A program made the position numbers and the translations under genes. The notes under the pieces are model-generated. The model worked only from the letters and a program-made list of their open reading frames with translations, made no database searches and was not told the origin of the DNA. Positions 57,767 through 64,000 of a DNA stretch of 64,000 nucleotides are shown piece after piece. Numbering within the stretch: the first letter of the stretch is position 1; each line of letters starts with the position of its first letter. Source of the stretch: Roseburia sp. AM59-24XD (GTDB lineage Bacteria; Bacillota; Clostridia; Lachnospirales; Lachnospiraceae); contig NZ_QUET01000002.1 in NCBI RefSeq assembly GCF_003478445.1, positions 86,843-150,842 of the forward strand, in the 5' to 3' direction.

Positions 57767-59146
57767 ATGTATCAAATCGACTTTAACCATCCGGCAAATG
57801 TATATTTCATCGGAATCGGCGGCATCAGCATGAGTGGATTTGCCCAGCTTCTGCACGATTACGGTTTTCAGGTACATGGCTCAGATGCCCACGAAAGCAA
57901 GATCACGGATCATCTGCAGTCACTTGGTATCGATATAATATATGGCCAGTCCACCGAAAATATTACAAATGACATCGATCTGGTTGTCTACACGGCAGCC
58001 ATTCACCCGGACAATCCGGAATTTAAGGCAGCCAAGGCAATGGGCATCCCTATGATGGAACGTGCAGAAATGGTCGGTCAGGTCATGAAGAATTATCAGA
58101 ATGCGATCGCCATCTCCGGCACGCACGGAAAGACAACGACAACCTCCATGGTATCGCATATCTTTCTGGAGGCACAGAAGGATCCGACCATCTCTGTCGG
58201 AGGCATCCTCAAAGCGATCAACGGCAATATCCGCGTTGGTCATTCGGACGATTTCATCACGGAGGCATGCGAATATACGAACAGCTTCCTAAAATTCCAT
58301 CCGACCGCCGGCATCATCCTAAATATTGATGCGGATCATCTGGACTTTTTCAAGGATATCAACGATATCCGCCATTCCTTCCGCCGCTTTGCCGGGCTGC
58401 TCCCTTCAAACGGTGTGCTGATCATTAATGGCGAGATTCCTGCACTTGACGAGATTACCGACAATCTTGACTGCCCGGTGATCACCTTCGGTCTGACAAA
58501 GGAATGTGATTACTTCGCAGATAATATCAGCTTCGACGAGCACGGCTACGGTCACTTCGACCTGATCTGCAACGGCACAAAGGAGGCGCACATCGACCTG
58601 CATGTGATCGGTCGCCACAACATTGCCAATGCACTGTCCGCCATCGCGCTGGCACAGTATTACCACATTGATATGGATTCCATCCGGAAGGGACTTCTTG
58701 CTTTTGAAGGAACCGAGCGCCGTTTCGAGCTGAAGGGATCTTTCAACGGAGTGACTGTCGTGGACGATTATGCACACCATCCGACAGAGATCACAGCGAC
58801 ACTGACTGCTGCAGAGAAGTATCCACACAAGCATCTGTGGTGCGTATTCCAGCCACACACCTACTCAAGAACCCGTGCCCTGTTAAAGGGGTTTGCACAG
58901 GCACTGTCCCAGGCAGAGAATGTCGTGCTGGCAGACATCTACGCCGCACGCGAGGCAGATCCGGGCGATATCTCCTCCCGCACGCTGCAGGAAGAACTCA
59001 AAAAGCTCGGCAAGGACGCCTACTATTTTCCTTCTTTTGAAGAAATCGAAAAATTTTTATCAGAAAAATGTATCAACGGGGACTTGTTGATAACTATGGG
59101 TGCCGGTAACGTAGTATCTATCGGAGAAGATCTGGTAAATAAATAA
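57767..59146 (+). CDS. murC: UDP-N-acetylmuramate--L-alanine ligase
   Basis: A 459-residue Mur ligase adding L-Ala to UDP-MurNAc. It shows the N-terminal Rossmann loop FIGIGGISMSGFAQLL, the ATP loop AISGTHGKTTTTSMVSHIFL near 106, DADHLDFF and the C-terminal VDDYAHHPTEI. ATG 57767 gives the normal N-terminus MYQIDF. Not in a division cluster; its neighbours on the same strand are replication genes. Confidence 0.96.
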   Translation: MYQIDFNHPANVYFIGIGGISMSGFAQLLHDYGFQVHGSDAHESKITDHLQSLGIDIIYGQSTENITNDIDLVVYTAAIHPDNPEFKAAKAMGIPMMERAEMVGQVMKNYQNAIAISGTHGKTTTTSMVSHIFLEAQKDPTISVGGILKAINGNIRVGHSDDFITEACEYTNSFLKFHPTAGIILNIDADHLDFFKDINDIRHSFRRFAGLLPSNGVLIINGEIPALDEITDNLDCPVITFGLTKECDYFADNISFDEHGYGHFDLICNGTKEAHIDLHVIGRHNIANALSAIALAQYYHIDMDSIRKGLLAFEGTERRFELKGSFNGVTVVDDYAHHPTEITATLTAAEKYPHKHLWCVFQPHTYSRTRALLKGFAQALSQAENVVLADIYAAREADPGDISSRTLQEELKKLGKDAYYFPSFEEIEKFLSEKCINGDLLITMGAGNVVSIGEDLVNK

Positions 59147-59147
59147 G

Positions 59148-59276
59148 TTATCCACATTATCCACAATTTTTTGTCAAAAACTGTCGACAATTATTGTGGA
59201 TAATTTTTTTTGGTAAAAACCTATGAATTTATGGGGTTTTCGTCGAAGGCGCTAATTTTCATTCACATTATCCACA
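59148..59276. promoter_or_regulatory. Cluster of four perfect DnaA boxes
   Basis: TTATCCACA occurs at 59148-59156, directly again at 59157-59165, inverted (TGTGGATAA) at 59195-59203, and at 59268-59276. All four match the 9-base DnaA box consensus. They lie between murC and the dnaD-like gene, upstream of its promoter. Boxes 2 and 3 also form the arms of the murC terminator. Confidence 0.85.
59156..59212 (+). terminator. murC terminator built from inverted DnaA boxes
   Basis: ATTATCCACAA (59156-59166) and TTGTGGATAAT (59194-59204) form a perfect 11-base stem with an inner TGTC/GACA pairing, followed by eight T. Confidence 0.75.
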
Positions 59277-59312
59277 TTTTTAAATCCACACAAATCCACT
59301 GTTTATCGGTGT

Positions 59313-59340
59313 TTGCAAGTTTTTTTCTTTGTGTTATTAT
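59313..59340 (+). promoter_or_regulatory. Putative dnaD promoter
   Basis: TTGCAA, a 16-base spacer and TATTAT lie 65 bases before the dnaD start and 37 bases after the last DnaA box. Confidence 0.5.
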
Positions 59341-59404
59341 AGGGTACAGACTGATACAGAATGCGGGATTTCTGCGGAGATTTCGCTGAGAACGGAGGAT
59401 TTTC

Positions 59405-60853
59405 ATGGATAATATTTTGTTGTGTTCCAACCATATCCCGTTGGTCACTTCGATTCACAATACATTTATCGAGAAATATATGCTCAGAGCAAACGGCAGC
59501 TATGTGAAGGTGTATCTTTACCTTTCCAAATGTATTCAGGCAGGACAGGACGATCTGTCGATCTCCTCGCTGGCAGACCAGATGGAGAATACCGAGAAGG
59601 ATATCATCCGCGCGCTGAATTACTGGGAGAAGCAGGGTCTTTTACGCATCACACGCAGTGAGGACGGTTCTGAGATCCTCGGCATCGATGTTCTTAATCC
59701 GGATGAGCTTGTGACAGATACTGCTGCACCGATGACCGGCAGCGCATCACACACTGAAAGTACGATGACACCGATCATGAAATCATCCGGCAGAGCCGAA
59801 GCAGTGACCGGTACCTCTGTCAGGGGTTCCACCGGCAAGGCAGACGCGTCGAAGTCCGCAGAAGCAGAGGCTGCTTCGAACGGCACAGCAAAGCACGTTT
59901 CCTCAAAAACCGCTGCTTCTCCGAAGCAGTCAGATACTTCGGCTGCAGTGACAGCTTCCGGAACACAGACTGACAGACCGGTTCCCCCGGCAGATTCCGC
60001 AGTGCAGACCGGCAGACGTACTTCCCCGGCAGATTCCGCAGTGCAGGCCGGCAGACATACTTCCCCGGCAGATTCCGCAGCTCAGACCGACGGACAGGCT
60101 TTCACGCAGCAGTCAGGCAGACATACTTCCCCTGCCGCTTCAAAAGCCACCGGCAGCACGACCGCCTCCGCAGACAAGCTTCCGGCACCAACCGTAACAA
60201 CCGAGCAGATGAATCGTCTTGCCGGCAACGATGATTTCTGCTGGACATGCGATATCGTTGAGAGTTATCTCAGGCATCCGATCAAGCCGAAGGAATTAGA
60301 GTTTGTTACATATTTATATGATACACTTCATTTTTCTTCCGAGCTGATACTGCATCTGTACGAATACTGTATCGGGCTCGGCAAGACTAATATCTCCTAT
60401 ATCCAGACGGTCGCACTCGCCTGGGATGAGAAAGGTGTCAAGACCACCGAGGATGCGCAGAATGCTTCTATGGAGTACAATGCAACCTACACCGCCATTT
60501 CCAAATCTATGGCACTTGGGCGCACGCTCGCCGCTATCGAGAGGGAATTTGTTGACCGCTGGCAGAACCAGTGGCAAATGGATCTGAGCGTTATCCTTGA
60601 GGCATGCAACCGCACAATGTTAAAGCTTCAGCACGGCGATTTCAAGTATGCTGACGGAATCCTTGAGCGCTGGTATCGCACCGGCGTCCACACACTTCAG
60701 GATGTTCACAAGGCAGACGAGGACTTTGCCAGAGAGAAAGCTGCAAAGAGACAGGCAGCAGCCGCACAGCACGGCAACAAGTCGGGCATGGTACAGCATG
60801 GGCTGTCCCGGAAGGAGGCCGACGCGCTCGAAAAGCAGCTTCTTCATGTCTAG
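59405..60853 (+). CDS. DnaD domain replication initiation protein with repetitive linker
   Basis: A 482-residue protein. An N-terminal winged-helix part (about 20-100; LRANGSYVKVYLYLSKCIQA, LNYWEKQGLLRITRSEDG) is joined to DnaD/DnaB_2 tail domains (about 280-450; YLYDTLHFSSELILHLYEYC, YIQTVALAWDEKGVKT). The join is a roughly 170-residue Ser/Thr/Ala/Pro linker with 13-residue repeats. DnaD proteins remodel DNA and help load the replicative helicase. The gene is followed by a helicase loader gene and preceded by DnaA boxes. Confidence 0.88.
   Translation: MDNILLCSNHIPLVTSIHNTFIEKYMLRANGSYVKVYLYLSKCIQAGQDDLSISSLADQMENTEKDIIRALNYWEKQGLLRITRSEDGSEILGIDVLNPDELVTDTAAPMTGSASHTESTMTPIMKSSGRAEAVTGTSVRGSTGKADASKSAEAEAASNGTAKHVSSKTAASPKQSDTSAAVTASGTQTDRPVPPADSAVQTGRRTSPADSAVQAGRHTSPADSAAQTDGQAFTQQSGRHTSPAASKATGSTTASADKLPAPTVTTEQMNRLAGNDDFCWTCDIVESYLRHPIKPKELEFVTYLYDTLHFSSELILHLYEYCIGLGKTNISYIQTVALAWDEKGVKTTEDAQNASMEYNATYTAISKSMALGRTLAAIEREFVDRWQNQWQMDLSVILEACNRTMLKLQHGDFKYADGILERWYRTGVHTLQDVHKADEDFAREKAAKRQAAAAQHGNKSGMVQHGLSRKEADALEKQLLHV
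59985..60105 (+). repeat. 39-bp in-frame tandem repeat in dnaD linker
   Basis: The core GGCAGATTCCGCA recurs at 59989, 60028 and 60067, 39 bases apart, encoding 13-residue units of the form SPADSAVQ-x-GR. A degenerate further copy follows. Frame is preserved. Confidence 0.85.
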
Positions 60854-60948
60854 TATGACGTAAGGGATCATCGCCTCAGATGTCAGATCATAATGCAGGA
60901 GTCATCAGCTTCGGCATCACAGCATCTAATAAGAAAGGAAAGCATAGC

Positions 60949-61968
60949 ATGGGTATCTCAGCAAGCCAGTATGGCAATATCATGGAAAAATATGACCGTA
61001 CACGCATGAAGAATCAGCGGATCCTTGATGAGCGCACAGCATCCATTCACAAAGAAATCCCGGAGATTGAAAAGCTGCAGGGAGAGATCATCCATCTTTC
61101 CTTCCAGCAGGCGCGCAGCGAGCTTCTTCAGCCGGACAGCGCCTCTTCCACTGCGGCACAGTATATGCTCCATATGAAAGAGCTTGCCGAGAAGAAGCAG
61201 GATCTTCTGGAGAAGCACGGATATCCCCGTGACTATCTCTCTCCGATCTACAGCTGTCCGGACTGTCACGATACCGGCTACATCGGCTCCAGGCCCTGCC
61301 ATTGTCTGACAAAGGCACAGGCCGATTTTCTCTATGCCAATGCGAATCTGAGCGATATTTTACTGGAGGAGAATTTTGATACATTCCGCAGCGATTACTA
61401 CGATGACACAACCGTTGATGATAATCTTTCTCTAACTCCAAAGGAAAATATCACGAAGCTTAGGGATATCTGTCTTGATTTTATCAGGCATTTTGACGAT
61501 GCATACGATAATCTCATATTTTACGGTCCCACCGGTGTCGGCAAAACTTTCCTGACTCACTGTATTGCCAAGGAGCTTCTGGACTCCGGTCACACGGTCG
61601 TTTACTTGACTTCTTTACAGCTATTTGATATTTTAGAGAAAGGCAGGTTTGGCAAAGGAGAAGAATGCGAACAGATTCAGGTCAAAATGGACTACCTGAT
61701 CCACAGTGATCTTCTCATTATTGATGATCTCGGAACGGAGCTTACCAACAGCTTTACAACCTCCGAGCTTTATCACTTCATTGAAGAGAGACACCTGCAG
61801 CAAAGATCCACGATCCTGTCTACGAATCTGGCATTTCAGGAATTGCACGACCGGTACGGCGAGCGTATCTTCTCCCGTTTTACCGGCTACTATAACTTCT
61901 GTAAGATTATCGGGAATGACATCCGACCTCTGAAAAGGTTCCGGAATCACACCCCGAAAACTATATAA
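60949..61968 (+). CDS. dnaC: DnaC/DnaI-type helicase loader ATPase
   Basis: A 339-residue AAA+ protein. The N-terminal part is helical and has a zinc site CPDCHDTGYIGSRPCHC near 103-119. The ATPase has Walker A GPTGVGKT at 193-200, Walker B LLIIDDLG near 255, sensor STNLAFQEL and arginine-finger region ERIFSRFTGY. These are features of DnaC/DnaI proteins that load the hexameric helicase; IstB-type transposition ATPases share the fold, but the position after dnaD argues for replication. Start at 60949 after AAAGGAAAG; the longer frame begins at 60880. Confidence 0.88.
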   Translation: MGISASQYGNIMEKYDRTRMKNQRILDERTASIHKEIPEIEKLQGEIIHLSFQQARSELLQPDSASSTAAQYMLHMKELAEKKQDLLEKHGYPRDYLSPIYSCPDCHDTGYIGSRPCHCLTKAQADFLYANANLSDILLEENFDTFRSDYYDDTTVDDNLSLTPKENITKLRDICLDFIRHFDDAYDNLIFYGPTGVGKTFLTHCIAKELLDSGHTVVYLTSLQLFDILEKGRFGKGEECEQIQVKMDYLIHSDLLIIDDLGTELTNSFTTSELYHFIEERHLQQRSTILSTNLAFQELHDRYGERIFSRFTGYYNFCKIIGNDIRPLKRFRNHTPKTI

Positions 61969-61998
61969 TTCACATGCAAGAATGGAGGATTTCATAAC

Positions 61999-63170
61999 AT
62001 GAAACGACATGACAAATTGGCAGAAACAATACCTGTTGGCAATCTGGGAATCTTAGCTCTGGAAAGCAGCAAAGAAATGGGACAGCGTGTCAATGACTAC
62101 ATCGTAGAATGGCGTCAGGAACGTTCCCGCATGGAAGCACCCGCTTCTTCCATCGCCGGCTACAGCAAGGATTCTTATCTGATCGACTGTGTTTGTCCAC
62201 GTTTCGGTTCCGGCGAAGCAAGGGACTGATCCGCGAGTCTGTTCGAGGCGATGACCTCTTTTTACTGGTTGATGTCTGCAACTACAGCCTGACCTACAAG
62301 GTATGCGGTCAGGTAAACCACATGTCTCCAGACGATCATTATCAGGATCTGAAGCGTCTGATCGCCGCTGTCGGAGGCAAGGCAAGACGTATCACCGTTA
62401 TGATGCCATTTTTGTATGAAAGCCGTCAGCACCGCCGTTCCAGCCGAGAGTCTCTTGACTGCGCTCTGGCACTGCAGGAGCTGACACAGATGGGCGTTGA
62501 GAGTATTATCACCTTCGATGCACACGACCCTCGCGTGCAGAATGCGATTCCTCTCAAGAGCTTCGAGACGGTTCAGCCAACCTATCAGTTCATCAAGGCG
62601 CTTCTCAAGAATGTGCCTGACATCAGGATTGATGCACAGAATCTGATGGTAATCAGCCCGGATGAGGGTGCTCTCGGCAGAGCCGTTTACTATGCAAACG
62701 TTCTCGGCATCGATGTCGGAATGTTCTACAAGCGCCGCGACTACAGCAAGATTGTCGACGGTCGTAACCCGATCATCGCCCATGAGTTCCTCGGTGCTGA
62801 CCTTGAGGGCAAGGATGTCATCATCATTGATGATATGATCTCCTCCGGCGAGAGTATGATCGACGTAGCAACAGAGCTGAAACGCCGTAAAGCGAACCGT
62901 ATCTTCGTAGCAGCCACCTTCGGTCTGTTCACAAATGGTATGGACAGGTTTGACGAAGCAGTAGAGCAGGGTCTGATCTACCGTGTTATGACCACCAATC
63001 TGGTATACCAGCCACAGGAGCTTCTGTCCAGAGACTATTACATCTCCGTTGACATGAGCAAGTATGTCGCTCTTCTGATCGACACCTTAAATCACGATCA
63101 GTCCATCAGCGATCTGCTGAATCCTACCGAGCGTATTCAGAACATTCTGGTAAAGTACGGTCAGAGATAG
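61999..63170 (+). pseudogene. prs: Ribose-phosphate pyrophosphokinase, one-base frameshift
   Basis: The first part (from ATG 61999 after GGAGG) reads MKRHDKLAETIPVGNLGILA up to RFGSGEA. The rest continues in another frame as KGLIRESVRGDDLFLLVDVC to the stop at 63170. One lost A in GCAAAGGG near 62217-62222 explains it; the 1172-base span is one short. The PRPP site is VIIIDDMISSGESM. The joined 390-residue enzyme is the divergent clostridial PRPP synthetase feeding nucleotide, His and Trp synthesis. Since PRPP synthetase is expected to be essential, a sequence error is likely. Confidence 0.88.
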
Positions 63171-63203
63171 AAAACTTAACATACACGCCTGACAGATGCA
63201 TCG

Positions 63204-63330
63204 CATCCGACTTTCAGAATGATGAAGGCATGAAGTCCGAAGCAAAGCATCCGACTTTTGGAATGATGAAGGCATGAAGTCCGAAGCAAAGCATCCGACT
63301 TTTGGAATGATAAAAGCACGAGGCATCCTG
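63204..63330. repeat. 44-bp tandem repeat downstream of prs
   Basis: CATCCGAC recurs at 63204, 63248 and 63292, 44 bases apart, within units containing GAATGATGAAGGCATGAAGT. Two units are nearly exact and flanking ones are degenerate. No protein gene covers them. Confidence 0.9.
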
Positions 63331-63553
63331 TTTTTACAATAATGAAAGTATGACTTCAAAGGAGTTTTGAGATAATTCAGAACTCCTTTTTATATTGAAA
63401 AGTCGCAAAGCGGAGATCAAAAGTCAAACGCTGTTTTTGCCCTTTCTATGACTTTAGCGCTCTTTTTCCGTGTTTTTGACTATTTTTTCGTGCCAGTTTG
63501 GAAAGTTCACACTTTTTTTATAAATTGAACAATATTACAACACAACTCCTTCT

Positions 63554-63716
63554 TATAATGAATTTATCAACAATAAATAAGCCGACTGACTAATGTTTGT
63601 TATAGATTCTTTTTCATTTTTTTCATTTTCGGTCATGAGGCAGCTCCCTCTGTTTCATGACCACTCCTTTGAGTGTTACTGTGAAAAGCCCGGTGCATTA
63701 TGCATCGGGCTTTTCA
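63554..63716 (+). ncRNA. Candidate small RNA
   Basis: A perfect TATAAT (63554-63559) is followed after about 70 bases by the hairpin GGTCATGA/TCATGACC (63631-63662), then a strong terminator ending at 63715. No coding frame of note lies between. The -35 is not clear. This looks like a roughly 150-base untranslated transcript; it matches no RNA family I recognise. Confidence 0.35.
63683..63715. terminator. Strong bidirectional terminator
   Basis: GAAAAGCCCG and CGGGCTTTTC with inner TGCAT/ATGCA form a nearly perfect 15-base stem, A-rich on one side and T-rich on the other. Confidence 0.8.
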
Positions 63717-64000
63717 TGTGTTCGGGAAACAGATGACTGTCAAAATAAATCACGAAAAATTCCGGCGGCATAAATCGGAGTATGCCTGATATTTCTTATG
63801 GGAATACATCAATTTGAGGTATGGGAAGTCTTAGTAATTTACTCAAACTGATATGTAATGACTTTTGTCAAGAGTAAATTCGAAAAAAATCAAAAAAAAT
63901 TAATTATTCTGTTTTCTGAAGGCACCCAGAAAGAGCTTCGGAGTATCAGTTCCCGGCATTGGCCACTCTGATATACGTGGATTGGTTACCTACAGGTCAA
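63717..64000. other. Terminal 284 bases without a recognisable gene
   Basis: An AT-rich stretch to about 63915 is followed by a more GC-balanced segment (63918-64000) with no long open frame. The change suggests the start of an RNA gene or leader cut by the window edge; nothing definite can be named. Confidence 0.3.

Noticed and set aside
59148..59276. Chromosomal origin oriC
   Set aside because: Four DnaA boxes are present, but dnaA, dnaN and rpmH are not nearby and no clear AT-rich unwinding element with trios was found; a regulatory or titration site is the safer call.

Overview
The window looks like a chromosomal segment of a Gram-positive anaerobe of the Clostridia, most likely Lachnospiraceae. 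The grounds are zinc-type S14, a short S4, the rplQ-ecfA1-ecfA2-ecfT-truA order, a paired glgC/glgD, spoVG, DUF951, DUF4179 anti-sigma architecture, strong AGGAGG ribosome binding sites and sigma-A style promoters. This placement rests on protein recognition and gene order only.

Layout. 1-7.9 kb is accessory: a MacB-like ABC exporter cut by the left edge, an AraC regulator, a secreted GH29 fucosidase, two small membrane or lipoproteins and a MATE exporter. 8.1-9.9 kb holds a three-gene HipBST-like kinase toxin-antitoxin module with three evenly spaced palindromic operators, back to back with a bioB gene carrying a BirA-type box. 11-18 kb holds a phosphatase, an ECF sigma/anti-sigma pair, five tRNA genes (Pro, Gly, Arg, His, Gln in transcription order), DUF951, a hemolysin III protein and an oligopeptide-type binding lipoprotein. 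18-21.6 kb is a sugar ABC importer. 22-30.7 kb holds a NUDIX hydrolase, three related secreted CAP-domain proteins, ybaK, and a polysaccharide exporter (wzm/wzt) with a glycosyltransferase.

30.8-52.6 kb is the large ribosomal protein cluster (S10-spc-alpha), all on the minus strand, ending in the ECF transporter genes and truA. It is punctuated by terminators and structured leaders, and a bactoprenol-type glycosyltransferase sits between secY and adk. 52.7-63.2 kb carries a chemotaxis receptor, spoVG, glgD/glgC (minus) and murC, dnaD, dnaC, prs (plus), with four perfect DnaA boxes between murC and dnaD. The last 600 bp has no recognisable protein gene but has a promoter-like element, a strong terminator and a candidate small RNA.

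Two cross-cutting patterns deserve attention. First, six interruptions in five or six loci and one tRNA gene are each explained by exactly one missing base, mostly in short homopolymers, including in the expected essential gene prs; this suggests systematic assembly deletions rather than decay. Second, tandem repeats with 38-44 bp periods recur at gene ends or promoters (AraC promoter, ends of the hemolysin III and ecfA1 genes, downstream of prs) and within dnaD.
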